Shown here piece after piece: positions 1 through 13,163 of a DNA stretch of 64,000 nt. Each line of letters opens with the position of its first letter. Within the stretch, counting starts at the first letter, position 1. A program made the position numbers and the translations under genes. The notes under the pieces are model-generated. The model was not told the origin of the DNA and ran no database searches. It saw only the letters and a list, made by a program, of their open reading frames with translations. This DNA is from Ceriagrion tenellum. Its lineage: Eukaryota > Arthropoda > Insecta > Odonata > Coenagrionidae. The DNA is taken from contig OY720636.1 of the NCBI GenBank assembly GCA_963169105.1, positions 74,140,123-74,204,122 of the forward strand, written 5' to 3'.

Positions 1-2189
1 TGCATTCGCCAAGGGTAAGTCATGCTGCTCAATTAAAATATTTGTATACATAAAAGTATTGTGGTCTTCCCTCAATGGAAGTCTGAAACCGTGTCAACAT
101 ACAAACTTTTGGCGTAGTCTCAGTTCATTCCAAAATAGAAATTTGCGATGACCTTCCCTTGTTTCACCCCCTCGCCACGATGAGGCAGCAGTTTGGGTTT
201 GAGGGGGACATGCACTACAGCTACGTCTACTCCCATTCAATGCACGTGCATACTAACTACAGGGAATGGGTATAAAAATCTATTCTACCATCACATCAAA
301 AAACTAAAGTATTACCAACAACCTCTCTATTTCTACTGCATATGAGAAAAAACCAACACACCACAGTCACTCATTCACACTCCACAAACACCGCTCCTAC
401 CATCACCCGTACTTCTCAGCAATAGAAACTCAAACTCAATGCCCACTGAAACGCCTAACACTCGTTTGGTGTAAGTAATCTGATAATTCAACTCCTACCT
501 ACCTGCCTACCTAAAACATGACCTGAGCGTACCTAGTACAGCACTACCATCTCATCAGCTCATGAACTGACTGCACACGACCTGCCTGACCTGCTATTGT
601 GCCTACCGTAATTTTACTCAATATCATATTGCACGATAAACACACTTTACAAATATTTACAATACATTTCAAGTCCAAAGGAGCTCATTCTTCCCACACG
701 AAGTACATCAACTTTGGCCCTCTCCATTAACTGTTATCTTCCATTCCTTGTGCACGATTCCATCAGTTGATCCAATAACTTCAGCAAACCTGAAATGCAT
801 AACAGAAGACTTTAGGATACAAGCACCAAACTTGGGTTTTTTTGATCTTGTGTTTTGGTACAGGCAGATAAGATAAGCATGGTAGAAAAGGCACTCTCAA
901 TGACCAATCTCAATCATTTTTAAAATGTTGAACATGATCCATTAGATTTATCACGCTCGAATAAGCATGAGCAGAACTAGAATTGAGTGTTAAATTACCA
1001 GCTGTATTGAATGATTTTTGTAAAGAGTGAAAAACCATTAATAAAAATCTCAGACGAAACAGAGGAGAGTTTGATGGTAAAATATTCTTGAATAATCACA
1101 AAGCTTTATTCGACACTTTTTGGATGAAAAGATTGCGACAAAGCGCGGAATTAAACGAGGGTATTGTGCAAGAATTTTATTTTACAAGGACTTTAAACCG
1201 ATCATTATACAGAGACAACTTTATGTCCACTCATGCTCATCATCCTTATGGAAGCTTTTCCACGCAACTGAGTTAATTCATACTAAGCGATGTGATTCAA
1301 ACGAATAAATAATATAGAAGACGACTGCAGTAACTCATATGGCTACAAGCATGTTTGCTGAAAGAAGGCACCAACGCAAAAGTAAATTCAATTTGCCCAA
1401 ACCCTTTAGACGTATTATCCAAATGAATGTACACACGAGATTTGCTCTCTATGCTAATTCGGTAACGTGTTTCATTCTTTTTGAATTCCACAAATGACAC
1501 AAATCTAAAAATAGTCCAGAATCAAATAATTTATCTAAAATAACCATATAAATATGAAGTGAATATATTTTCTGAGAAGTGGTATTGGAATTTAAAAAAA
1601 CTTGTAAATTAGTATGACTCGCGAAGAAAATACATTTCATTTAAGGGGAATTAAATGCTTAATATCTACGAAAGTATTTTAGAGTAAAAAGAGTAAATGT
1701 ATACAAATAAATAAGAGCACAAATAATTGGCACAGGATATTATAAATATAAACTATACTGAGGGACTACGATAAATTGAATGCCATTATCCATCTCTAGC
1801 GATGAAATATTGCCACTGTTGCAAAGAGCGAGTGATGGATACTTTTAAATACTACTTTAATTGTATGAGAGCTTCTCTTAATTAAGATATCTTTCGGGTC
1901 AATAGAAATCATTGAGATAAATATTCCGTAGGGATTAAGAAAACGGTCCTTAAAAGTCAGTTAAAATATATATTACGGCAATGAAAACTAGAGATTTAGA
2001 ATTTCACAATAATATGTGGAACTGGTATTCATAAGATGATTTGAATACGATTGACTGAGGGAATAAAAACAATATTTACTAATGGTAACGTAATCCAAAG
2101 TGACGTACCTCCTCTGAAAACTGTCGTCATCTTCACATGAAATGGTTATAGCCTTGCACCATTTCAACCAACTTTTCCACGCAGTGGAG
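1..2189. other. no gene recognised
   Basis: AT-rich sequence whose open frames are all under 70 codons, with no family motif or paired splice sites. A TATAAAAA lies at 271-278, but no convincing initiator or coding exon follows. A short CTAC-rich run lies near 491-516. I see nothing else. Confidence 0.5.
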
Positions 2190-2775
2190 TGGACATTGAC
2201 TAAGTTGACATTGAAGCGACGTTGAATTTTCGGGGAAAGGGGCCGCTCCGACTTTACGATGGTGACATATGCCTGTTGTGTGAACCTGCGTGGAGAGCGG
2301 GTTAGTGCACAAATACAATCACAATAAACAATGCTCGGCTTATCCTTAAACAATAATAACACTCGGCCTATCCTTAAACGACTCAAAGTAATTCAAGGCC
2401 CTAATGGCCCAAGGCTAAGCTAAATCTTCTGTATTCTTCCAGCTTCAAGGGCATGTCCTCGTCAATTCAAGTCTTCATTCTTCAGGTCTCTTGGTCCAGC
2501 GGTGAAGATAGCCTGCAAAGAGAACTGGTTAGTACACGAACGCAATCGCAATAAAGTACACTCGGCCTATCCTTTAGCGGCACATAGTATTCCATGGCCC
2601 TAATGGCCCAAAGCCAAATCGCATCTGATCCTCCTACGCACTCAATATTTATCCGTGATGAATCTTCAAGGCCTTTCGATGTCTTCATCTCTTCATTCGC
2701 TGGTTGTTGCCAAGTCTTCCTTCTGTGTGGAGAACGAGTTAGTTCACAAACATAAAACAGGCAAGCACACCACAC
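2190..2775. repeat. diverged tandem repeat, about 3 units of 210-227 bp
   Basis: The landmark GTTAGTNCAC recurs at 2301, 2528 and 2738. In the first two units it is followed by an ACTCGGCCTATCCTT block and then by GGCCCTAATGGCCCAA (near 2397 and 2599). The third unit keeps only the landmark and its GTGTGGAGAACG lead-in. Open frames here run through the repeat and do not look like genes. The copies differ enough to be old. Confidence 0.6.
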
Positions 2776-5134
2776 ACACATTTCTTAAAATATATTTTGG
2801 TACCATAACCATATTTCTAATAACACATTTAATCCTGCCTCTTTGAGGTTGTATTTGTATTGAGTTTTACCTAGAGCTCATATAGCTCATTCATACGTGA
2901 GTTCCATTGCAATGCACCTTGTTTTTACCACCAGTTTTATTGCGCGTTTTTAAACCAGTGTAAAGAATTTTCTTTGCCATATTTTTTTCGTGAATTTCTT
3001 ATCCACGCAACGCCCATTAATGTGCACATCTCAAGGGCTTCTTTACCCCCGTGAGCTCACTTCTCAAACCATAAGAAATTTTTTTACTCTCATGGGTATA
3101 GGTCAGACCTTTTTTCCAGGCTTTTCCACCAAGTTCTGGCAGTTTCATGGGGAGCACCTGTTTTATCGTACACCTTTTAATTCACCATGGCCATGGGCTT
3201 ACCAGCCTACTGATTTACATACACTGTCGTACAGGGTACAAGCTGTCCCTTCACGAAGAGTAAATGCCACGTTCAACACCGGCCGTCATCCTGCAATGGA
3301 CAACGAAAGAGGAAAAGTAATTAACATGGACTCATCAATCAGAAGTTTTTCAACATATCTAAATACACTTTCAACAAACCCTACTAAACTTTTAATAATA
3401 GAATTGATGACGCGCGCAATATATTTTGTAAAGGCTTTATTAGTCTCGTTGTTATTTATTTAATCTCTGTGTCGATTATTTAATGAATATGAAACGAAGA
3501 AAAAAGTTGAACGCGTGTGTACTTAGTGTTACATATCGTATGTTGTAACTCAAAGATACACGTGACGATTTTGGGTGGATGAAATGTTGAAACGATTACT
3601 TACGTGTATGTTGCAGTGTGAATTCGACACCCATATGCATATTGGCGAATATGAACATGGATTAAAAAGTAAATAATGAGAAGTTTACTGTTTAGCCTTT
3701 CACCCCGGCTTAATGTACTATTCTACAAGGTAGAAGTCCAACATTGCATGGTGACGGGCGGTATTCCTCACGATTCTTGCCCAAATTTAAAAAAATGTGC
3801 GGCCTTTAAGGAGACTCTTCTAAGTCGAAATGAAGGTAATTTCATTCAAGATGCATCACACTACGAAGCAAGGGACTGACACCTGATGATATATCCAAAA
3901 ATGTGTAAAGGTGTAAGCAACCGATCTTATCACTAGAACGTCCGGACTTCGTCACCCCCCGAATGCCCTTGGGGCGTCATTCCCACTCCACCTTGAGAAA
4001 GTTCATTTATCACATGAAAAGGCAAATTTCCTCCACTTTTCTCTTGGCCTTGAATGTGCCGTTTTGTACGCACATATATACGAAGACAAAGAATACTGAG
4101 AATGACGCTATGTCATCGTCTACCCGGACGTGTTCCATTCCGTTTTTAATGATGTTTTTGTGAAATATCTAAGATTATTACCCGAATGCTGAATACGATA
4201 CTACTCCTAGGGAAACCCAAACAGTTTATTTCATTCAATATATCCATAACCTCTGTGGTCGACTAGCAAGCGAACAAGGAATCCTTCGCAACCATAACTT
4301 TTTCTCAGTGCTTCCCCTTCCTTCGACCCTCCCACTCAAATGGGAGAATTCATTTCACACCCAGTGGAGTGGGGCTCAAACTGGTCAAATGATGTCCTGA
4401 ATGGCTCCCGAGATTCAACAGCAACTCTATAACTGTCATATACCCCACTCAGATCCGTCCAAAAACCGATTCGAGAACACATCCCATACATTTAAAAAAA
4501 TTAACGTGAGCCAAATAACTTTTCCGTCGCTTCTCCACAGGCGAGTTGACACAGCATGTCAGTAGCATATCTCTCAAAAAGGAACGAAACACAGGCCTTA
4601 AAGGACAAGATATGATCCATTCCAATTATTCTCCCCGTTCGTAATAGTAACAGAAGACCCAAGTCACCTAACCCAGTCACGAAATGACCCGAGCATATTA
4701 TTCACCAGTTATGTCCAGGAAATACTCACTCGGAATTCTCACAAGGTCATTCTTGAACCGAGATATAATTTACCTTTTAGAACCCTGGGGTGATTAAAAT
4801 ACAACCGAACGAGATTACGTAGTACGTATCCATTGTAAGCCCCTTTACCCTTTGTGCCGATAAATGAAACCGATGTTCTTCATTGTATGATAATGAAATA
4901 AAACTGATAGTTTTTATTATTCAAAACATTCTAATGTACCTATCCTGTTCGGCATTTTGGTACCAGTGAAACCCCAGTGACAAGCACAAAAATACCGCTC
5001 GTATTCGAACGAACCAACAGCCTCTGCCCACTGCTCTCGAAATCGCACAGAGTTACTCCTCGTGAAAACACCAAATAAGAATTCACCAAACATTGAATGC
5101 GAATAATGGAAATGGGGGCTAATTGTCGGTAGGG
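2776..5134. other. no gene recognised
   Basis: The longest open frame (2990-3463, plus) has no recognisable motif, no family resemblance and no splice context. The other frames are under 70 codons. I found no RNA gene or transposon terminus. Confidence 0.45.
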
Positions 5135-5170
5135 TATAAATACGCCATGGGATTGGTAAACGTGTCAGTT
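5135..5170 (+). promoter_or_regulatory. possible core promoter, TATA plus arthropod Inr
   Basis: TATAAATA at 5135-5142 is followed 32 bp later by TCAGTT (5165-5170), which matches the arthropod initiator TCAGT with the A at 5167. The TATA-to-start spacing is right. An AAG|GTAACC splice donor lies at about 5196-5201, so a short 5' exon is possible, but the ATG at 5176 meets a stop after six codons and no downstream coding exon was found. This is a motif-based guess. Confidence 0.25.
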
Positions 5171-5199
5171 TTACAATGCCAGCAAGCAACATCTAAGGT

Positions 5200-8100
5200 A
5201 ACCGCTAAATATTCCCATCGTTTTCAAGTAAAAAAATGCAGCTATGGTTATAGTAACTCGTAAGTGCCAAATATTTACATCCCCGTTTATATCCTTTCGT
5301 AACACCCTCTACATGTGGCGTGGAAGTCTTAGTATCCGCTTCATGATGAGCTTTCACTTTCATGTGATCATAAATTGAAACTCTCCGCTAGGATTATCAG
5401 TTACAACAGCGCAACCTTTTCCGTCACAGAAAAAAACAATTTACAAGAAACAAAAAAAATATTTCGTTCATTGTGTGCAGGTATCATAGCTTAGCCTGAA
5501 ATGGATCTCCAATGGCTCTCATAAAATCGCGATGACCTATTGAGCAAAACTATTCAACTGCAAAAATGCTACACTGGACACACTTTCGATACATTATATA
5601 ACGAGTTGAACTAGCTAAGGAACGCAATCGTTCTAAATGCATTTTTGTCGAATCGTGAATCTCTCTTGCCCCTGTAGAAAAATACCTTGACGGAGAGTAA
5701 GTCATTGATGTATGTGAAGCGGCACAAATACTCTATGTGCCATACTTTAGTTCGGATGTCGACATGTTCTTAATATAAATCATTCTACTTAAATGCAATG
5801 ATATTATCTCACCCTATGAATGTAAATGGCTTTGGGTACACACCATTAATATGTAATATCACGAGCTACGTCTGTATTTTACATGATAATTAGGTATAGG
5901 TAAAAGTAAATTTTCATTATTATAAATTTAAATCGATGAAAAGGATTCGATGCGCAAGTCAAGAGATTCTACTTACTGTAGTACACAATCACGATTTTCT
6001 GCAAACTCATCGCCAGAATTTCTGAAGGCCGCACAAATTCAAGACCGCCGCCACAATCAGCTGAACTGTAACACGTTAAAAGACAATGAAGTGGACTTGC
6101 ATTTAAACGGTCGTGTATTCATTTAAAAATTCATTACAACTTCTTGTTTCCTAGAACACTCCACTATTTGCACTTCTCTTCAAATTGAAGGAGTAAAGCA
6201 GCGCTATGTGTACACTCAGACTGAATTTGATACCAACACTAATGATTCTTAAACTGTGGGGACGTATTATTGATAAGGTACAGAAGTTAAGGAACATTAC
6301 AGTGCAGGAGAACGTTGATAAAGATGACATTAGACTCCATCAGTTTATAATGAATACCAAAATGAAAAATTGCAACAAATGAATGCTAGAGCCATCATTG
6401 CCAAATGCAAAGCTCGACTTCTACGGCCTGTTGACAATCTCAAAAATGTCCAATATACAATGAATTATTTGTACTTTTATTTGCTTTTACTTGAAAATCT
6501 CGGAAATATTGCATATCCAACCGTAGCATTAGTTGGAAAATTCCACAACAAGAATAAAATTGCAAGGAAATGTCACAATACAAGCTCAAGTACCACAAAC
6601 AACATATTTAATAGTTAAATATATTCCGCTCATCAAAACTAGACGGTTCTACAAATATAATATGCGAATGAAATTAGTCTGCGCATAGTAGAATTTATTT
6701 CAGAAAAGTATTACTCATCTGCCTACAAAATCGTTATCGGATCACGTATTCAATGACTCTCATGAAAATCGAAGCTCAGCCTCATAAAGCCCATTTTCTA
6801 AGCTAGCGACAGGAAATCTCTCGTTACAAGTTAAAATTTTGCAATTAGAAGTATTGACTGAAAATTAATTGTCATGTATCGTTAAGTTGCAAAAAGAACT
6901 ACCCAAAACTGGTATCCAATTTAAACCTCGTTATCATCATTTTAATGGCTGAAGGGATAAACTTTACACCCCCAGGCGCAACTTCGTGGAAGTATTTTAT
7001 ACTTGAATCCATATTAGTGGAAAAGTACAAGGATTGTTTAAATATGGATCCAAGGCTGAAGAGATGCTTATTATTATGCACTTAATAGATACTCCTTACT
7101 CGTTGATAACAACAATATAAAGCGATAAGGGTTCATGCTGAGTTATCGTTTACCGTAGTGTACCGCACAAGACGAATACTAATAAATGGAGATTATTATT
7201 CAAGTTTGACATCCACAGTTTCAAGCATTAACCTGACAGTTACTTAATATTTAACTAGAAACGAAAACAAATACACACGAGAATACACGAAAAAGATTAA
7301 ATAGTTTAAATTTGTAAAAGCTTATAAGAGCTCTCGTTCTTAGCATTGCCGGCCTCTAAGCCCGAAGACAGCTTGGCGGCAATCTGATATGAAAGGCGGG
7401 AGAAAGAACTAGTAATCTACAGGGAGAGCCGCGTGACCTCAACAGTAATGATGCCATTGTAATGTGTAATTTTGAATAGACAGTCAAAACTCTAAACTGC
7501 ATTCATATATATGAAATTACTAAGCGAAACTCGATTACCAATTTTTCGAAACTATTTTATCAATCCATAATGCAAATTTTGTTGTTCGAGATGAGTAAGA
7601 TAGCCGCGGCACCATTGTCTGTATCTCCATAAGGTACAATTTAAGGTCGAAATGACACCTGAAACTATCAAGAGTAAATGTTGTCCAATGAATTTGGTAG
7701 TTAGCTCTATTAGTACCAGAACTAAGTTAATTGAACCGGACACGGTTGATGTGCAAATGACAGTTTTAAGGGTTTACATTTTCTGTAATCGGATAACTTT
7801 TTATGCCTAATTAAACACGGTAATATAACGCAAAAGAACTATCCTCGAAATGTTACTCGAAATTCATGGAACATGTAAACCACATTAACTGAACAGTAAT
7901 ATTAGTAGTCACATGATATAATTTTCTCTTTTTTGTCGCTTAAGAATCGCGCGTGGATACATTTACTTCAGCCCTCATTGTATTCGGTCAGTTGAAAAGA
8001 AAACAGCTGGCACACTAAAAACAAGAATTACATTGCCTGAGTCATGAGCTTGCTTACTAAGATCCATTTCCTACTTGGCTGTCTCGCCACCATTGGGTAA

Positions 8101-11100
8101 AATGCCTTCCCTAGCTCGTCTTTGAGCAAGGTGAGATAAAGTAACACAAGCATTAACGAATTGATGAATTACTCGGGCAGTTCTTTTCCCTACGTTTTCA
8201 TTTCACTTTGTATCAACCGATGGTGTGTACTCATCTCTCGTTCATCAAAGTCATAGAGACAGCATCGACGCAACGAGTATAACGACTATACTTCCTTAAC
8301 CTCCATTTTCACTTAATAAATCGTTGTATTTTCTCACAATTATAGCACTGTAGTGAGCTGCAAGCATTCAACGAGTCCCTATCCACCATATGAAAGGCGG
8401 GGTAATTCACTTAAGTTTGCACAGACACTTATCCATAGATCAATTCACGAAATCGCGATCTAAGTTACGCAGTTGAGCATCGAAATATATTGGAAAAAGA
8501 GATCTTCGACGACAGCAGAGAGAAAATAATACTGACTAGAAAAATCATCCGCCTAACTCGTAACAGATGTTCATCATTCACATACACCAATAATACTTAA
8601 GCTGGCAAATATTTTTACACAGGAAGTAATAGCATGCATACCTTTCAGCTGCTAAGGCACCTTCCTCGACATGGCGAAGTCAGCGAAACTTTCCTCACTG
8701 AGCTCAACCAGCAGTATACTTCGGATCCCTCTGCGCATCAGTCTTTCGAAGGGGAAACGGGGAAAACCACCTTCCCCTTTTCAAGGAGACAATCATGTCA
8801 AATTCCTACAGCACGAGATCCCGGTAGTATGATGCCCGATAGCCGTCATTTTACTAACTGCATCGGAATGCAAGGTTATTCTCCACTCGGGGAAAGATTC
8901 TTCCCTCCTTCTGTTCAAAAATAGCAGGGTTCAACAACAGCGGGTAAATTAGGGCGACTCGGGCATTATTTTTACTATTTGAACTGCTTTTAGGACTGAA
9001 CTTCCTTTGGGGAAATATGAATGTGGGGTACGCCTGCAATATTTTCACACAAGAGAGCGAGTGACAGCCAAATTTGCGCGTTTGGTAACTTCCGTACCCC
9101 CGATTTATTTCACAGCAATTTTTTCCAGTAGTCGCAGAGCGAAAGCTTTTCGGATAGCTTCGAAGATTAGCTTCATCTGCAACTTCATATTATCAACGCA
9201 TCACTTAGGAAGCGTGTGGCAGGGGACTTTAGACACCAGCCCAAGACCAACCGTGCGAGGCATGGAAGATGGACATAGTCGAATTATATCTTATGGTGAT
9301 CGAATCGGTAATCGTGCGTCATGAAGTACACAATGTAATATGTTTTCAAGAGCGTCGAACAAAATTCTTCCAAAACACTCGTCTTAAGTAAAACTGTTTA
9401 TCTGGTTAAATACCCATGCGTGTTGGAATATTAATGGTGCAAGAATTATATATATTTTTTAATCCCTCTAAATTAAAACACAGTTTTGACTTGGATTCAA
9501 TGCGTGGAATTCAAAATTCAAGAAAAATTCATACGTAAATACGTGTTTTCAACACAATACTTTGATATTTCCCATCCACCATTTTTATAACGAGTATTGT
9601 ATTATATATTGCGTTTAGGAGCATATCTGTACGTATTGAATCGAATTGTTTCGAAATATGAATACGACCAGGGACATGAGGATATGCGTTAATATGGCAT
9701 TATACGGTCAACAAGCCTAGTTGGTTGCATGCAATTTTTTCACTTTTATCTACACACATTACGAATAAAAGCACGTATACAAAGTTTTACGCAAATCTAT
9801 GCATAAACGAAGATCGCTCAAAACTCTCTAATGATGTCTTTTGCTAGTGATATGCAGCTTTAATAAATTTACTATAAGTGAGTGGCAAGAAAGATTCCGA
9901 CTAATTCGGCACCGTTTACTTTTTTCACTTCACTAATTCCTCTCCTATTTTGTCACTTCCATCAGTAATACAGGAATAGCGCTGGGTGGAAAAAATCTCG
10001 TTTGCGTAGTACAGAAACTCGACCTATCTCAACTCCTCAATAAATCTGATTCCAGTGCGCAACGAGCGTTCGTCTCCAACGCCTTCCAACCCAGTCCTAT
10101 CAGTTGTATGATATTCCTGTTGGCTCGGTACATCTGTTAACGAAGCACGCAGTTTTCTCCAGTAGTTTCCGATTTACTTCGCGAAAGGTATCCATTCCCG
10201 CGGCAAATGAAGTCGCACGTCCACCGAAATAAGAATTAATGCGTGGACTTGAACTTAATATGTACTTTGTATTAGCCAGACGATCTTCCTTCCAGCACTA
10301 AAAACGCATCTCAATAGGAGGTGGACAGCAATGTTCTTAATGCCCCGCGACCACTGCTCACTCATTTCGTGTCTTACCGTCGTTCTCTAATTTTGTTCCA
10401 AGATTTTGAAACTTAATATATAGAAATACAATAAAATGAAAATTGAAATGGTACAACATATAATTTTTTGGTAGAGGGTAGCACTGCCATCTTGCCAAAT
10501 ATTAGTGCAAAGCAACATTACCCTATATCAAAAATTGTGGATTAAGCCTTTCAGCCAAATAAAAAATTGTGTTCCAAAAAAGAAAATTTTAGATTGGCCA
10601 ACGCATGGGAGGTTGTTTCAGATATCTTTGTATAGCCGCAGATCATAAACAATTGTGAATTTCATCTATTTTATTGCGTTATTATTTTTATCTTATGCAC
10701 TAAAATGTACTCTGGCTCCTCTCCATTATCATATGCTGTAATTTATTCTGGCAGTCAATGAAATTTCTGCGAATTGCCTAGTAGCTGCACTTTGCCTTTC
10801 GTGAAATGGATGCATGGTATGCTAAGTCAGCTGTACACTTTCATCTTTATTATGGATTTGTATTCATACTCCATGTGTTGGCTTGCTACTACATGCTATA
10901 TTTCCATAAATGCTTAGTTGCTGTAAATTTCTATCAGGTCTTTCATTAACTAACTCATCCAAAACTGAAGTGGTGAAATACTTTAAAAATTCAATGTAAG
11001 ACATCCCAATGAAAGCAATTTCATGTTGAATGTAACCTCAGATCCAATTTATTTGGCATATCAGACTTATACTGGTGGGAATAATTTTTTAATTAAACAG

Positions 11101-13015
11101 GTAAATGAGGCAGGAGTGATGGTAAGAATTTGAGCAGTATATTGCACGTAATTTGTGTAAATGGTCATGAAAGGGGATATATTTCAAATTTCTCCATGTG
11201 TACAATATAGCTCTGAAAAGTGAAGAAAAAAAATGTAAGAACATTCATGTAAATCGTTGGATGACCAATGCATTTACTCAGTGTTCATAAAGAGATATGC
11301 ACTTAGAGAACAGACAGTTATTAGGTACTAAAATGAGACCAATAATTCCACACACTGTTGCAGGAAGGAAGGCCCACCATTTCAGTATTACCATGCAGTT
11401 TGTTGAATTAAACAGACTTTAACTAGGTCAAGCGTTGACAGATGAAAAATTATTACTATTGGTAAAAATAATCAAATATTACAGTCAAGGAAAAACAAAA
11501 CATTAATAATTAATATTGAATTGAACTTACCACATCTCCTTTGAGTCACAAATCGCAATCCAAAATAACTTCCAAAGTTGCTTAAATTGAAAAAAAATAC
11601 TTGTATCCTAAGAAATTCACCCTAGTATCAGTGAATTCCTTCTAGTAAATCTCAGTAAATATTATCCTTCTGACGTCTTCTCCCTCTCATCTTCTCTGAG
11701 TATTTAGGCAAGAAAACGACTTGAGTCACTGGTCAGAACAATCCATGCAATCACAACTAAAGAACTACGATTGCATACTATAATAGAGCCAAAAGCAATA
11801 TAGTGTGGACAATGGTGCATCGTGTGTAAAATAGCCAAGCACCCTTAATTAACCAGTGGAAGAACAGAAAACAACTCATAGGCATTATCATTGATAAACC
11901 CCTTTAGGCCAATTCAAATCTCTCTAAAACTGAGTTTTTCACTTTAAACATCAAAGATTATTTACACGAGCATGATAAATAGCCCAAATATGTTCTTTCC
12001 ACAAGCAATAAGTGACAAAGATAAAGACTGAGCTACCCTCAAAACACACCCATAATACAATTCATTTCACGTTCCAAAACCATTTCCTCTACCCCTTTAC
12101 ACAGTTGGTGTCCCAACATCTACTGCCACATGCCCATGCAGCAGCTTGCAGGGTAGCATGTAGATGTAGAAAGCATTATACAACAAGAAATTTACACATT
12201 CAGAATTGAGAGGCCACTTCCATTTCAAAAGTCACCTATGATTCTGAAAACGTTTTTGGACTCAAAATATGTTCATTTGAATGCAGCTTGAAATGTCAAT
12301 AAACTAGTGAGTCTCCAATTTTTATCTCTCAAACCTCAATTTATCAGATTAATATTCCACTAACTAGGCTACCACACCACTTCCTGAATGGATATTGAAA
12401 CTGATCGGTGAAAATGGCCCAACTCCAAAGGTAATATAATTTTATACAAGTTCCTAACAAACAGGGACTGAAGAAGCATTATGCAGTCTCAGGCAAAAAT
12501 TCCAGATATTCAATATGCATTATAGGAGACAATAACATTCTGGCTTTGCGCAAGCTTGTTCCATGAGTTGTAACATGAAACATTAGTAAATATTCATTTG
12601 CAATTCATTCTGAATGCAATTCAATGCCTCAGTCATGAATCTAAAAAAAAACAGAAATTAGCTCAAATAACATTCCAACTTCATAAAATTTTATGCAAAT
12701 AAGAATGTGCAGAGCCATGAAGAGGCAAGATTTCAAAATAACTTGAAGACTTGAAAAAGACTTGAAGCCCATAATACTCATAAATAATGTATTTCAAGAT
12801 TCTTTATGCAGAGCAGATTTTCCACATTAACATTAGGATAATGATCATGATTAACCATTGATTAATTCCATAAAACTGAAACAAATGTTATGAAACCAAA
12901 GTCTGAAGCTAGGCTGAAACTGAATACAAAATATTCGCAAAGAAAATTAAACTTAATCGGTATGTTGATTGGAAAGTATTATGCAGACATGTAATAATTA
13001 TCAACTTATAAAACT
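5200..13015. other. no gene recognised
   Basis: About 7.8 kb of AT-rich DNA. Open frames such as 8634-8924 and 9007-9324 (plus) lack any family motif. A 50-nt block at 11531-11580 (minus) has a pyrimidine-rich acceptor and a GTAAGT donor and is open in two frames, but is too short to identify. The stretch lies downstream of RPC7 and may hold its 3' UTR and regulatory DNA. Confidence 0.4.
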
Positions 13016-13044
13016 GTGCAATGTACATATTTACAACTATATTT

Positions 13045-13120
13045 AAACAAAAAAGGTGTGGCAACCACGGCTTCAAACTTCAGGCATTTCTTCACCACTA
13101 GGCCAGAAAAAAGTCACCAC
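13045..13120 (-). repeat. tRNA-derived SINE-like remnant
   Basis: Read on the minus strand there is an A-box-like TGGCCTAGTGG and, about 28 bp on, a decayed B-box-like GTTTGAAGCC. This is the layout of a Pol III internal promoter from a tRNA-derived SINE. It sits just past the RPC7 stop codon, so it may be in that gene's 3' UTR. The B box is poor, so this is a remnant at best. Confidence 0.4.
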
Positions 13121-13163
13121 TCAAATGATAATACACACATGAGAGGCACAGTCATAGTCAACA

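Noticed and set aside
4917..5192. 91-codon minus frame overlapping the TATA/Inr motif
   Set aside because: No family motif, odd composition and no splice partner; probably chance.
11531..11580. 50-nt candidate exon on the minus strand with strong acceptor and GTAAGT donor
   Set aside because: Too short to identify and no partner exon found; splice-like pairs occur by chance in AT-rich DNA.
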